The notes beneath the pieces are model-generated. The model had not been told where the DNA came from, did not search any database, and worked only from the letters and a program-made list of their open reading frames with translations. Of a stretch of 64,000 nt of DNA, positions 53,048 to 63,208 are shown one piece after another. Position 1 is the stretch's first letter; each line of letters opens with the position of its first letter. The stretch is from an uncultured Gemmatimonadota bacterium. Lineage in GTDB: Bacteria; Gemmatimonadota; Gemmatimonadetes; Palauibacterales; Palauibacteraceae. Location: NCBI GenBank assembly GCA_913043255.1, contig CAJWLK010000001.1, positions 471,045-535,044 of the forward strand. Direction: 5' to 3'. A program made the position numbers and the translations under genes.

Positions 53048-54406
53048 ATGGAAGACTTAACTAAGGGATCGATCCCTCGGCACGTTATCAAACTAGCTAT
53101 TCCGATCGCAGTCGGGATGGTATTCCAAACACTATATCACCTTGTAGACCTGTACTTCGTTGCCAAGATCGGCGATTCAGCAATCGCCGGGTTAACCTCA
53201 GCTGGTACGATTTCATTCCTGGTAATGGCGTTAACGCAGGTCATCGGTGTTGGAACGATGGCACTCATCGCACAGGCGAGCGGTCGAAAAGACCAAACAG
53301 ACGCGAACCTGATTTTCAACCAAAGCCTTGGACTTGCAGCGGCCTGCGCGCTACTGACCCTTGCTGGGGGTTACGCATTGGCCGGGTGGTACATGGGTAC
53401 GCTAGGTGCTGACACCGATACAGTAAATGCAGGCACCCAGTATTTGTGGTGGGTCCTTCCAGGTCTTTCTCTCCAGTTTGCGCTTGTCTGTATGGGGTCT
53501 GCTCTCCGAGGCACGGGTATCGTAAAACCAGCCATCTATGTTCAAGTGTTCACTGTTACACTCAACGCGATATTGGCACCATTTATGATCGATGGCTGGG
53601 TGACGGGACGTCCACTTGGGGTGATGGGGGCGGGGTTGTCGACCTCAATATCAATATCGGTGGGCGTGTTAGTGCTGTTCCTGTATTTTATCCGTCTCGA
53701 ACGATACGTGACTTTCCGTTCTGATCAACTGCGCCCACGGTGGAATGCCTGGAAACGGATTTTGCATATAGGCGTTCCTCCGGGCGGCGAGTTCGTCATG
53801 ATGTTCTTCTATATGGCGGTGATCTACTGGGCCATCCGCGACTTCGGCCCTGATGCACAGGCCGGCTTTGGTACCGGCTCACGGGTCATGCAGGCGATTT
53901 TCCTTCCAGCGATGGCAATTTCTTTCGCCACAGCTCCAGTCAGCGGCCAGAATGTTGGTGCCCGTCAGAATGATCGTGTGCGTGAGACGTATCGATGGTC
54001 CGTCCTTACTGGAGGCGCGATCATGCTGATGTTGACTCTCCTGTGTCAGTTACAACCAGAATTTCTCGTTAGCCAATTCACCGATGACAGCGCAGTGATC
54101 GTTGTGGGGGGAGAGTTTCTGCAAATCATCTCGTGGAACTTCGTTGCAATCGGATTCATCTTCACGTGCTCAAGCCTGTTCCAAGCACTAGGAAACACCA
54201 TCCCGACGCTTCTGGCCAGCGCGACTCGACTAGTCTTGTTCGTGATACCCGCGGTCCTACTTTCACGTTGGGCAGGGTTTGAGCTCCACCACCTATGGTA
54301 TCTATCGGTTACTACCGCGATCCTGCAGGCTATCATGAATTGGGGGTTGTTGCGGATCGAGTTTCGGCGAAGACTGGGGGCAAGCAAAGAGCTTAGGCCT
54401 AGCTAG
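53048..54406 (+). CDS. MATE-family efflux transporter
   Basis: A 452-residue protein with about 12 hydrophobic segments and the MATE opening Ile-Pro-Arg-His-Val-Ile-Lys-Leu-Ala-Ile-Pro. Repeated features appear in both halves: Leu-Val-Asp-Leu-Tyr-Phe-Val-Ala early and Pro-Val-Ser-Gly-Gln-Asn-Val-Gly-Ala in the second half. Cation-coupled export of drugs or metabolites is the family role. Ribosome binding site weak (GAAAG). It stands between CBS and an SDR gene with no obvious operon partner. Confidence 0.9.
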   Translation: MEDLTKGSIPRHVIKLAIPIAVGMVFQTLYHLVDLYFVAKIGDSAIAGLTSAGTISFLVMALTQVIGVGTMALIAQASGRKDQTDANLIFNQSLGLAAACALLTLAGGYALAGWYMGTLGADTDTVNAGTQYLWWVLPGLSLQFALVCMGSALRGTGIVKPAIYVQVFTVTLNAILAPFMIDGWVTGRPLGVMGAGLSTSISISVGVLVLFLYFIRLERYVTFRSDQLRPRWNAWKRILHIGVPPGGEFVMMFFYMAVIYWAIRDFGPDAQAGFGTGSRVMQAIFLPAMAISFATAPVSGQNVGARQNDRVRETYRWSVLTGGAIMLMLTLLCQLQPEFLVSQFTDDSAVIVVGGEFLQIISWNFVAIGFIFTCSSLFQALGNTIPTLLASATRLVLFVIPAVLLSRWAGFELHHLWYLSVTTAILQAIMNWGLLRIEFRRRLGASKELRPS

Positions 54407-54449
54407 GCCGGTGGAGAGGCATAATCAACTCTCTACGTCATTCTGCTGC

Positions 54450-55349
54450 TCATCCTCCCGTTAGCTTCTCACTTAGCTCCTTGAGTCTTGCGCGAGCTTT
54501 CTTGTCGTATGCCTGATCGTGTGCCCGCGCAGGCCGGAGCCCATTAAAATACTGGCCACCCACAATCTCCGCGGACTCGATCAGTTGCATGACCGCATCT
54601 GCCCCTTCGCTAATCGTCGCCCTGGGTTCGACACCTAATCGTCTGACCATTTCCGTCGGCATCAACGTGGCCGGGTGCAGAGCATTAACCATGATGTCAG
54701 TACTCTCCAGTTCCTCTGCCAGATCGAAGGTGTGCAAAATCTGGGCGAGCTTACTCTGCGCATAAGCCCGCCGTCCACTGAAATCATTTTCAATCATCAC
54801 ATCGTTAAAGTCGATCGGCGCCTGCGCACCGGAAGACACATTAACGATCCGCGATGGTGTACTTGCCTCGAGTAACGGCATCAGTATGCGGGTAAGCAGA
54901 AACGGGGAAAGATAGTTGACTTGAAAGCGAAACTCGTGGCCATCCTTCGATAGGATACGATCATCAGGTGATGAACCCATCCCCGCATTATTTACAAGTA
55001 CATCGAGTCGGTCGTACTCACGCAAAATCAAGTTTCCGAAGGTGCGCACCTCTTCAAAGGAAGAAAAATCAGCAGCGAAAAATCGGGCACTCCCATGACC
55101 TTCGCTCTCAATCTCGTCGATGAGTGCCGCACCCCGTTCTTGATTGCGCCCATGTACAATGACATGAGCACCACGCGAGGCTAATCGACGGGCGACTTCG
55201 CGACCGAGACCGCTCGTCGATCCGGTAACCAAAATGACCTGTTGCTCCAGATCAAGCGCCTGAACCGATTGCGCCTCGGCTTTCATAAGACCCAAAAGCG
55301 TACCCCCCACTACACCAACCCAGATAGCCATATATTTTGAAGCGCTCAT
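54450..55349 (-). CDS. Short-chain dehydrogenase/reductase with N-terminal membrane segment
   Basis: About 299 residues. A hydrophobic stretch near residues 7-25 could be a signal or anchor. The SDR core has Thr-Gly-Ser-Thr-Ser-Gly-Leu-Gly (cofactor), Asn-Asn-Ala-Gly-Met, Asn-Val-Ser-Ser-Gly and Tyr-Ala-Gln-Ser-Lys (catalytic Tyr/Lys). The His-Gly-Arg-Asn segment after the second strand suits NADP. It resembles retinol-dehydrogenase-like extended SDRs. The start at 55349 has GAGG 6 nt upstream; the longer frame to 55388 is less likely. Substrate unknown. Confidence 0.88.
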   Translation of the reverse strand: MSASKYMAIWVGVVGGTLLGLMKAEAQSVQALDLEQQVILVTGSTSGLGREVARRLASRGAHVIVHGRNQERGAALIDEIESEGHGSARFFAADFSSFEEVRTFGNLILREYDRLDVLVNNAGMGSSPDDRILSKDGHEFRFQVNYLSPFLLTRILMPLLEASTPSRIVNVSSGAQAPIDFNDVMIENDFSGRRAYAQSKLAQILHTFDLAEELESTDIMVNALHPATLMPTEMVRRLGVEPRATISEGADAVMQLIESAEIVGGQYFNGLRPARAHDQAYDKKARARLKELSEKLTGG

Positions 55350-55606
55350 TTTCAACCTCAATACCCTCGCCACGTTACTTCCTCGCATGGTCTGACAACT
55401 CCGTCTTCGTTTCTCTATTCAGAACAACACAGATAGACTCAATCGTGGCCTCCTAAGCCCCACAAGACAAGCTTGCAGGTCACCAAGGGGAACGCACGGC
55501 ATAAATTATTATAATTCGGAGACCTCTAGCGCAGTTGACCATACCTTAGGAACGTCAGACAGCAAATATCACACTTTTACGGCTTCTGAATGGGAGAAAT
55601 GTATTC

Positions 55607-56905
55607 ATGGCCCTCCTTGCCAATCGACTGACGAATCTTGGCACCGAGAACGCGTTCAAAGTGGGGGAAGACATCCAGACCTGCGTTGACCGAGGCATGG
55701 ACGTTATCAAGTTCAACCTCGGTGCTCCAGATTTTCGCAGCGCACCTCACTTGAATCAGGTCTCCATTACCGAACTAGAGGCCGGAAACTCCGGCTACTG
55801 CGACCCAGCAGGGATTGCATCCTTTCGACAGGCGATCGCCAACCACGTCCGACTCTCCCGTGGCATCGACGTAACACCTGATCAAGTCATCGTAACCCCC
55901 GGTGCCAAACCACCCATCGGATATACATTTCAAACGTATGTGAACCCTGGCGATGAAGTTGTGTACCCGAGTCCCGGATTCCCCATTTATGAATCGTGGG
56001 TAACATTCGTTGGTGCCACACCTGTACCGATCCAACTAAGCGAAGACACGGGATTCGCGTTTACCGCCGAAGAGCTAGCTGCTCACCTCACAGAGCGAAC
56101 GAAGCTGATTATTCTCTGCTCTCCATCAAATCCTACCGGTGGTGTCCTATCCAGAGAAAATCTTCGGGATATCGCGAACGTCATTCGTGACCGCTGCAGA
56201 CCGGACGTTCGGATCTATGCAGATGAGATATACGAACACATTTTATTCGATGGTCAAAAGCACCACAGCATCTTTTCCGAAGAAGGAATGCCAGAGCGCA
56301 CCGTGCTCGTCAGCGGCCACTCCAAGGGGTTTGCTATGACCGGGTGGAGACTTGGGTGGGCAGTTCTACCTACAACCGATGAGGCCGCGATTTTCAAACA
56401 GCTGAACATCAACACCATTTCATGCGTCCCCCCTTTTCTTCAGGAAGGGGGCCGTGCGGCCTACGAAGACCCTTCAACGATAAAGACGGTTTCTGAGATG
56501 GTCACTGCGTTTGAACGGCGCCGAGATTGGGTGGTTCCAGCCTTGAACAGTATTACTGGCGTAACCTGCCAGTTGCCCAAAGGCTCATTCTACGTATTCC
56601 CTAACGTTGCCGGGGTATGCGACAAGCTTGGGATCTTCGAGGCTTATGAAGCCCTGTCGTCAACGGCTAAGAGAAAGACGACACCGGGAGGGATGCTCCA
56701 GATGTTTCTGCTCTATCGATACGGTGTCGCAACCATGGATCGTGCATCATTCGGTCGCATCGGCTCTGAGGGACAACATTTTCTACGACTTTCAATTGCT
56801 AACAGTATGGATGACATCCAAAGAGGCATCGCTCGGATTAAAGAAGCTGTTGATGACTCCAATGGGTTCACAAACTTTGTGAAAGAAGAACGGCTTTGGG
56901 ATTAA
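55607..56905 (+). CDS. PLP-dependent aminotransferase, class I
   Basis: A 432-residue fold-I aminotransferase. It shows Phe-Asn-Leu-Gly-Ala-Pro-Asp-Phe near the start, Pro-Gly-Ala-Lys-Pro-Pro in the PLP-phosphate region, Ser-Pro-Ser-Asn-Pro-Thr-Gly-Gly, Tyr-Ala-Asp-Glu-Ile-Tyr-Glu, and Ser-Gly-His-Ser-Lys-Gly-Phe-Ala-Met-Thr-Gly-Trp-Arg with the Schiff-base Lys. It is most like the aspartate-aminotransferase subgroup; its amino acid is not fixed by sequence. GGGAG lies 9 to 10 nt before the ATG. Possibly co-transcribed with the downstream barrel gene. Confidence 0.92.
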   Translation: MALLANRLTNLGTENAFKVGEDIQTCVDRGMDVIKFNLGAPDFRSAPHLNQVSITELEAGNSGYCDPAGIASFRQAIANHVRLSRGIDVTPDQVIVTPGAKPPIGYTFQTYVNPGDEVVYPSPGFPIYESWVTFVGATPVPIQLSEDTGFAFTAEELAAHLTERTKLIILCSPSNPTGGVLSRENLRDIANVIRDRCRPDVRIYADEIYEHILFDGQKHHSIFSEEGMPERTVLVSGHSKGFAMTGWRLGWAVLPTTDEAAIFKQLNINTISCVPPFLQEGGRAAYEDPSTIKTVSEMVTAFERRRDWVVPALNSITGVTCQLPKGSFYVFPNVAGVCDKLGIFEAYEALSSTAKRKTTPGGMLQMFLLYRYGVATMDRASFGRIGSEGQHFLRLSIANSMDDIQRGIARIKEAVDDSNGFTNFVKEERLWD

Positions 56906-56992
56906 TGCAGTTTCATACAGGGGAAATCGAAAGCCATGGATGGGCCGTGTGAGAAAGCGAGCGGCGACAGTTGCAATGAAGCAAGAGACTCC

Positions 56993-57973
56993 ATGAAGAG
57001 AGGCCGGAGTTCGATTACCCGACAACTCGGACAGACGGCCCTATTACAGATAGGACTCCTAGCCGCTTCAACACCAGCGAGCGCCCAGGAGGTTGGAATG
57101 CTCGTCCTCGAAGCTCCGGCGAGCATTGAATCTGCAGCCTACGGAAACACTCCTTATTTCTTCAGCAATGAGGCAGCCCTCCTCTTTTATTCTCCGGCTC
57201 TCATCGAACAGTTGTCAGGTGTCGCCGCTGGCTTCCAGCGCTATGGAACAGAAGGAACACTCACGACCTTATCTGGAGCAGGGACCGGCCTAGGTGGCGG
57301 TTTTGCCGCTGGATTTCAGTACATGAGCTACGACACACCGCTCTCGTTCCTCACGGAGCGAGACCTTCAAAGTTTCACCTTCACCCAAGGAGAACACGGC
57401 GTAACTGAGTTCGTAGGATCGATCGGCTACGCCCGCACAGTTCTTGGTGTCCACACGGGGGTCGCACTAAAGTATATGCAGCAAATCGTTGACTCCACTC
57501 AAGATCAGACGTGGGCTGCGGATTTCGGCCTAGCGAAAGAAGTGGGGAGGACAATGATTAGTCTTACCGCCAAAAACCTCGGCTCGGACCTCAAGATCGT
57601 GGAGCATCTCTGCGCCACGTGCGACCCAACCGAACTACTCGTGACCCACGACCTCGAGCTACCAACACAAATTGTGGCAGGGGTTTCAGTGGAACAGTTT
57701 GAGGTTGGAGAGTTCGACATGATACTGACTAGCCAAGTCATGAGACGGCGAGACGGAGAATTGATACCAGCCGGGGGGGTCGAAGTCTCCTACTGGCCAG
57801 TACAAGGATACACATTTCGGATCCGAGCTGGTCTCCAACGCGTTACCGAAGAAGACCGAAGCCCATTTACAGTTGGAGCTGGGTTTACGGGAGACAACAT
57901 TACGATCGAGTACGCCTTTCAATCTTTCGACGAGAGAGGAAGTGCACATCGATTTGGCCTCCGGTGGCACTAG
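56993..57973 (+). CDS. PorV/PorQ-like outer-membrane beta-barrel protein
   Basis: About 326 residues. A signal peptide ends near Ala-Ser-Ala-Gln-Glu. Then come alternating hydrophobic/polar strands with Gly-Gly-Gly-Phe-Ala-Ala-Gly-Phe-Gln-Tyr, Gly-Leu-Ala-Lys-Glu and Leu-Thr-Ala-Lys-Asn-Leu-Gly. The protein ends in Ala-His-Arg-Phe-Gly-Leu-Arg-Trp-His, close to the end of PorV/PorQ-family proteins. Those are FadL-like barrels; some help type IX secretion, but no other type IX gene is in the window. The start at 56993 (ATG) is chosen over 56936 to put the signal first. The stop overlaps the convergent hydrolase gene by 4 nt. Confidence 0.7.
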   Translation: MKRGRSSITRQLGQTALLQIGLLAASTPASAQEVGMLVLEAPASIESAAYGNTPYFFSNEAALLFYSPALIEQLSGVAAGFQRYGTEGTLTTLSGAGTGLGGGFAAGFQYMSYDTPLSFLTERDLQSFTFTQGEHGVTEFVGSIGYARTVLGVHTGVALKYMQQIVDSTQDQTWAADFGLAKEVGRTMISLTAKNLGSDLKIVEHLCATCDPTELLVTHDLELPTQIVAGVSVEQFEVGEFDMILTSQVMRRRDGELIPAGGVEVSYWPVQGYTFRIRAGLQRVTEEDRSPFTVGAGFTGDNITIEYAFQSFDERGSAHRFGLRWH

Positions 57974-60060
57974 CGAACATCCGGGATGGGGGCGGCGGAT
58001 TGAAAAAATCCATGGTCCATCTTGGAGAAACCAATGTCATCAACAACCACCGTGCCAGCTTGATTCTGATCGAAGATAAGCTCGATTTTCCGAATTGAAC
58101 CTGGGTCAAACGTGGAATCCCCATCCACGAAATCTGACAGGGGGATGGAGTATGATTGAAGCACTAGCTCCCATTGTTTTTCAAACCTCTCATCGTCGTT
58201 GCGGCGGCGAACTTTAATGTCGAGTGGTTTTCGGATCGCACCATATGTAGAGAGACGCACCCTGCTCGACGTACCGGACGCATCACTGAGCTCAATCGTC
58301 AAATCGACTGGCTCATCGTCGATCCCACTGGACGATTCACCATCTACGGGTGACGAAATATCCTTGAACTCATCCTCGTCACCTCTTCCTACATTTACAT
58401 GCCCTTTGGCATCTCGGAGTGGCGGTCTTTCGTCTAATGCAGACAAGAGAAGATCAAGCGTCGAGGTTGACGACAACTCCAATTCTCTCGTCAGCGAGGA
58501 AGGGATAACGAGCGAGTAACTAGCCGGCGATCTGACAAGGGTGTCTACACCAGCGATCATGTTGTTCCAGCCTAACCACACCCCATACGTCCCTTGATGT
58601 TTCGGCGTCGTGGACCGATTTCCCGAACGAAGCGGTAATAGGTCCTCACGCCAAGTCGCGAGTGATTTTCCTTCAATTCTGGTGCCCTTCGCCGTTCCTG
58701 AAGTGACGTCTATGTCCTCATCAAATGCAGCAATAGGGCGAAACGTGCTGGTTTGGAATCGTGTCACGTACATCGTCTTCGGAAGCCACTCGCCGATCAT
58801 CCGGTGGTCGCGGAATAAGGGCATGTAATCTTTGTTTTCAAGCAATGTCGTTTCAAGGAACGCGGAAATGTAGATCTTACCCATCTCCCTCTGATCTTCC
58901 GGGTCAATCAAACCTCTGAGATCAAGGATACGACCGCTTCGTGGACCGACGTCTTTGTTGCCCCAACCCGTATTCCATTGTCCGTGGTTTGCACGGTACA
59001 TGTAGATCGCAGTCTTGAAGTACTCCTCATCATCAGTGAATGCCAACCGATGGTATAAACGTAAGCCGTGAAAACTTGTCACATCACCATCGTGTGATCC
59101 GTGAAACACCATATAGTTCACATTTTCGACAGGAACGAGACGACCGGTGGGGAGGTATTGCCCATCTACGGGTGCAATTGCGATGATCGACCGGATTCCA
59201 TAGCCGAAATTGAATTCGAGGGACGCGTCGTCAGGGTATCTCTCCAAATGATTGAATGCCGCAGCATGGCCAACAGCCTCTCCACCACGCGAGTGTCCGA
59301 TTAATGCAATTCGTCCAAAATCAATTTTGCCCGCAAAGGGAGTGGAGTCAGATTCCGCAAACTTTTTCCACGCGTCGAGGTGTTTTAGCAGCAACCAACC
59401 TCGACCGTCATTTTCATTGCGGATACTACCGTTAATAAAGTTCATGTCGACGGAACTGAAAACGAAACCACGGCTGGCCAACAGTTCTCCGAGATATCCA
59501 TACCCAGGATCGGAGAAGTCCTTCATGTTGTGGTTGCCGTGAACAATCAAAACGAGGGGGAATGGCCCACTTCCTTCCGGGTACCAAACACGCCCGTTGA
59601 TTGGAAACTCTTCAGGCGTGAACCCCCAGTACTCGTTTCGCTCATCGCCGGAGGAACCCAGGCTCACCAGTTTTGAGGCGTCAACAGACTCTGTGACAAT
59701 CGATACCGAATCTCGGTACTCGATCCGATTCTTATCGGTCCCACTTCCGTAATAGAGCCGACGCACCTGATATGGGCCTGGACGAGCTGGGTTGGGGTAA
59801 TCAAGTGCTTGTTGAGCCAATACTGTAACGTGATCGGAGGGCGTAAGATTAAGTGAACCGGAACAAGCCAGACTCGTTGGAAGGAGAACTGCCAGACATA
59901 GTTGAATGCTTCTGGAAATCTGGACAAAAGAGCTGAACGAGGCGTTCGCCTGCACATCTTGTCGTGAGTCAGTTGGAGTGGGCGACACCAGTAGATGGTT
60001 CTGACGATTTGTGGGAGATCGCATGACCTTAAGCTGAAACCATAAACCCGGTAAGTGCAA
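57970..60060 (-). CDS. Alpha/beta-hydrolase lipoprotein (PET-hydrolase/chlorophyllase-like core)
   Basis: A protein of up to 696 residues. The lipobox Leu-Ala-Cys lies near residue 66, preceded by a long polar N-region, so the true start may be downstream (an ATG at 60024 is available). Then Leu-Val-Leu-Ile-Val-His-Gly-Asn-His and the nucleophile elbow Ile-Gly-His-Ser-Arg-Gly-Gly identify the hydrolase core. His-Gly-Ser-His-Asp-Gly-Asp-Val could carry the acid residue. The C-terminal 280 residues are a beta-rich domain. Such enzymes cut esters; the substrate is unknown. It converges on the PorV-like gene. Confidence 0.82.
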   Translation of the reverse strand: MHLPGLWFQLKVMRSPTNRQNHLLVSPTPTDSRQDVQANASFSSFVQISRSIQLCLAVLLPTSLACSGSLNLTPSDHVTVLAQQALDYPNPARPGPYQVRRLYYGSGTDKNRIEYRDSVSIVTESVDASKLVSLGSSGDERNEYWGFTPEEFPINGRVWYPEGSGPFPLVLIVHGNHNMKDFSDPGYGYLGELLASRGFVFSSVDMNFINGSIRNENDGRGWLLLKHLDAWKKFAESDSTPFAGKIDFGRIALIGHSRGGEAVGHAAAFNHLERYPDDASLEFNFGYGIRSIIAIAPVDGQYLPTGRLVPVENVNYMVFHGSHDGDVTSFHGLRLYHRLAFTDDEEYFKTAIYMYRANHGQWNTGWGNKDVGPRSGRILDLRGLIDPEDQREMGKIYISAFLETTLLENKDYMPLFRDHRMIGEWLPKTMYVTRFQTSTFRPIAAFDEDIDVTSGTAKGTRIEGKSLATWREDLLPLRSGNRSTTPKHQGTYGVWLGWNNMIAGVDTLVRSPASYSLVIPSSLTRELELSSTSTLDLLLSALDERPPLRDAKGHVNVGRGDEDEFKDISSPVDGESSSGIDDEPVDLTIELSDASGTSSRVRLSTYGAIRKPLDIKVRRRNDDERFEKQWELVLQSYSIPLSDFVDGDSTFDPGSIRKIELIFDQNQAGTVVVDDIGFSKMDHGFFQSAAPIPDVR

Positions 60061-60163
60061 GGAGTAGAGGTGAGGTTAACACTCTCTTGCAGACCTTGAA
60101 CATCTGGCACATAGCGGGTTCACCTTACCAGATTGTTCAATAGCCTAACCAAGGAGTTATCGG

Positions 60164-63061
60164 ATGCCTTCCCTTTTACGCGGTTCCATCCAGTTCGTCT
60201 TGTGCTTTCTAATCTTCGGCTCTGCACTATCACCGGGAGTCACGCCACTCGTATCACAGGAAATTAAGCCGGGGCTAGACCACGATGACACTTATCGATG
60301 GAACGCCGTTCGTGGGCGGACCTTGTCTGCCGATGGGAAGTGGCTGACCTATGTGATCGAACCTTGGGATGGAGACCCGACCCTTGTAGTCACGAGAACC
60401 GATGGCTCCGCGGAAAGTCGCTACCGTGGTCGCGCTGCGACTTTCACGCGCAACGCCAGATTTGTCTCCTTCCGTGTGCCACCCGTGAAATCTGTCGTCG
60501 ACTCCCTAAGACGTCAGGGAAAAAACGACAATGACCTACCAGGCGATTCACTCGCTGTAGTGACGCTCGACAATTCTTTCAGTGGTAGTAATGAAAAGAT
60601 ATTCCGAGCGGGCCCGATTGAGTCGTTCTCGGTACCAGAAGATGATGGCGTTTTCATCGCCTATCTGCGCTCTGCAAATACCGATGAAGAGAAAGAAAGC
60701 GAAAACCAAGAAGAAAAAAATACGGAAAAGCACTCCGCAGAGTACAAGAAACGTCATGAAAAACGTGCTGGAACAACGCTCGTCGTTCGCAATCTCGAAT
60801 CAGGTATCGATCAACAATTTGAAAATGTTGTGGAATACAGAGTTGCAGATGCGGGCACAGCCGTGGTGTTTGCCACTTCTACCGATGATGGCGAGGGTGA
60901 TGGGTTCAATGTCATAGATCCCACAACTGGCCAAGTCACAGAAATCATGAAAGGCGAAGGCCATTATACACAACTCACATTTGATGAGTCTGGACGAAGT
61001 GTGGCCTTTCTCAGCGACCGGGAACAGTGGGAACTCGACCAACCATCATTCGCCCTCTACCGGGCCGACGCCAATGGTTGGGCTGTGGAGAAGGTTGTCG
61101 ATAACACGACAGCAGGCGTCCCCAGCGATTGGTGGGTAAGTGAACATGGAGATGTGTCATTCAGTGAGGATGGCTCGCGAATATTTTTTGGCACGGCACC
61201 GCGGCCCAAAGCAGAATCCGACGAAAAAATTCTTGATGCAGATCGTGTTGAACTCGACATCTGGAACTGGCAAGATGACTATCTTCAGCCCATGCAGCTC
61301 GTCCGCGCGGAAGATGAACGAAACCGATCATTTCTCGCTGTCGTACACACCGACCAAAGCCACATCGTACAGCTTGGATCTGAGGACATCCCAGAGATTA
61401 CACGCACACACCACGGGGACGGGGATCATTTTCTAGGCACGACCGACGTACCTCACCGGCAAGAACTGTCCTGGGACGGCCGCTATAGCGATGCATATGC
61501 AATCGACGTTTGGACGGGGGAACACAGGCTTATCGTGGAGCGGGTGCGTGGCTTTGGAGGTGCAAATCTGTCCTCTGGTGGAACCTACGCATATTGGTGG
61601 GACGATAACGAGCGCGCATGGAAGGTCACTCGGATGGACGGAACAATCGAGATTCTGAACCTCACAAGCGACATTCCGTTCGCTTTCCACCGCGAATTAG
61701 ATGATCACCCGCAAGGTCCTCCACCATACGGATTTCCAACCTGGACAGCAGATGAGGAGGCCCTTCTCCTATATGACAAACATGACGTATGGCGAACTGA
61801 TCCGAGCGGCGCTACTGCTCCTCTACGCCTAACAGACGGCCGCGCATCAAATCAACGCTATCGAATCATACGATCCGATGTCGAAAAACCGTGGGTTCCG
61901 AATGGCGAAGTGTTGTTGTCATCATTTGACATGGGGACAAAAGAGTCTGGTTTCAGCCGTGGTCGAACTGACCGCGCAGGCTCCGTTGAACAACTCACCA
62001 GCGATAACGTTCGATACGGACCCCCGACGAAGGCTCGGGACGCTGATCGTCTAGTTTGGACCCGGGAAACTTTTGTCGAATTTCCCGATCTTTGGGTCAG
62101 CGACTCGGACTTTTCCGGCGCACACAAGATCAGCGAGGCAAACCCACAGCAGTCCGAATATCGCTGGGGTTCTGCAGAGCTTGTCGGATGGATGTCCAAT
62201 GACCGTACCCCACTCGAAGGCATCCTCATCAAACCCGATGGCTTCGACCCAAGTCAGAAGTATCCGATGCTTGTTTACTTTTACGAGCGTATGTCAGACG
62301 GACTTCACCAATATCAGCCTCCTCTCCCAAACCGTGCATCGATTCGGTTCTCTTTCTATGCCAGCCGAGGATACCTCGTCTTCATTCCCGATATACCATA
62401 CGAGATTGGATATCCTGGCGAGAGCGCACTTGATGCAGTCGTTCCTGGAGTGTTGACGCTGGTTGACCAGGGGTTTGTTGACCCCGATCGGATTGGTGTC
62501 CAAGGTCACTCGTGGGGCGGCTATCAAATCGCGTATATGATCACGAAAACAAATCTATTCGCCGCGGCAGAGGCAGGGGCACCCGTATCGAACATGACGA
62601 GTGCCTATGGTGGGATTCGTTGGCAAAGTGGCATGAGCCGCATGTTCCAATACGAGCGAACACAGAGTCGAATTGGTGGAACGTTGTGGGATGAACGAGA
62701 TCGCTACATTCACAATTCTCCGCTGTTCTTTGCGGACAAGATCAATACACCATTGCTCATGTTACATAACGACGCGGATGGTGCGGTCCCGTGGTATCAG
62801 GGGATCGAGATGTTCGTGGCTATGCGCCGGCTGAGCCTGCCCGTCTTCATGCTAAACTACAACGACGAGGGACACGGTCTCGGTCGCAAAGCGAACCAAG
62901 AGGACTGGGCCATCCGGATGCAGCAATTCTTCGATCATTATCTAGTCGAATCCCCTGCAGCACGGTGGATGCAAGAAGGCATACCTGCAACGTCGAAGGG
63001 GCGTGATTCGGGGTTGGATCTAGTGGAGAAAAAGGTGCCTGAAGAAGGTAGAGAGGATTGA
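60164..63061 (+). CDS. S9-family exported peptidase (prolyl-oligopeptidase/acylaminoacyl type)
   Basis: A 965-residue protein: a signal peptide, a propeller domain of about 640 residues, and an alpha/beta hydrolase catalytic domain. The triad is visible as Gly-His-Ser-Trp-Gly-Gly (Ser), His-Asn-Asp-Ala-Asp-Gly (Asp) and Asp-Glu-Gly-His-Gly-Leu (His). An insert rich in Glu and Lys at about residues 175-205 is unlike other S9 proteins. It likely removes peptides in the periplasm or at the cell surface. AGGAG lies 8 nt before the ATG. Confidence 0.92.
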   Translation: MPSLLRGSIQFVLCFLIFGSALSPGVTPLVSQEIKPGLDHDDTYRWNAVRGRTLSADGKWLTYVIEPWDGDPTLVVTRTDGSAESRYRGRAATFTRNARFVSFRVPPVKSVVDSLRRQGKNDNDLPGDSLAVVTLDNSFSGSNEKIFRAGPIESFSVPEDDGVFIAYLRSANTDEEKESENQEEKNTEKHSAEYKKRHEKRAGTTLVVRNLESGIDQQFENVVEYRVADAGTAVVFATSTDDGEGDGFNVIDPTTGQVTEIMKGEGHYTQLTFDESGRSVAFLSDREQWELDQPSFALYRADANGWAVEKVVDNTTAGVPSDWWVSEHGDVSFSEDGSRIFFGTAPRPKAESDEKILDADRVELDIWNWQDDYLQPMQLVRAEDERNRSFLAVVHTDQSHIVQLGSEDIPEITRTHHGDGDHFLGTTDVPHRQELSWDGRYSDAYAIDVWTGEHRLIVERVRGFGGANLSSGGTYAYWWDDNERAWKVTRMDGTIEILNLTSDIPFAFHRELDDHPQGPPPYGFPTWTADEEALLLYDKHDVWRTDPSGATAPLRLTDGRASNQRYRIIRSDVEKPWVPNGEVLLSSFDMGTKESGFSRGRTDRAGSVEQLTSDNVRYGPPTKARDADRLVWTRETFVEFPDLWVSDSDFSGAHKISEANPQQSEYRWGSAELVGWMSNDRTPLEGILIKPDGFDPSQKYPMLVYFYERMSDGLHQYQPPLPNRASIRFSFYASRGYLVFIPDIPYEIGYPGESALDAVVPGVLTLVDQGFVDPDRIGVQGHSWGGYQIAYMITKTNLFAAAEAGAPVSNMTSAYGGIRWQSGMSRMFQYERTQSRIGGTLWDERDRYIHNSPLFFADKINTPLLMLHNDADGAVPWYQGIEMFVAMRRLSLPVFMLNYNDEGHGLGRKANQEDWAIRMQQFFDHYLVESPAARWMQEGIPATSKGRDSGLDLVEKKVPEEGRED

Positions 63062-63162
63062 TTCATGCCACTGCAGGGGCGAAGTAACCTTAGTTGAACT
63101 TAGAAAGTGAGGAGCTAGGGAATAAGGCTGCTGTTAGAATCGAGAAAGTGGAACATAGAGCA

Positions 63163-63177
63163 CCCTTAATATAAGGG
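63163..63177. terminator. Short hairpin between convergent genes
   Basis: A perfect 6-bp stem (63163-63168 with 63172-63177) closes a 3-nt loop. It sits between the S9 peptidase stop and the convergent Wzi-like gene, where a bidirectional terminator would be expected. No T-run follows on either strand, so the call is weak. Confidence 0.35.
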
Positions 63178-63208
63178 CATACAGGCTAGTAGGACTCGGC
63201 TGGCAATG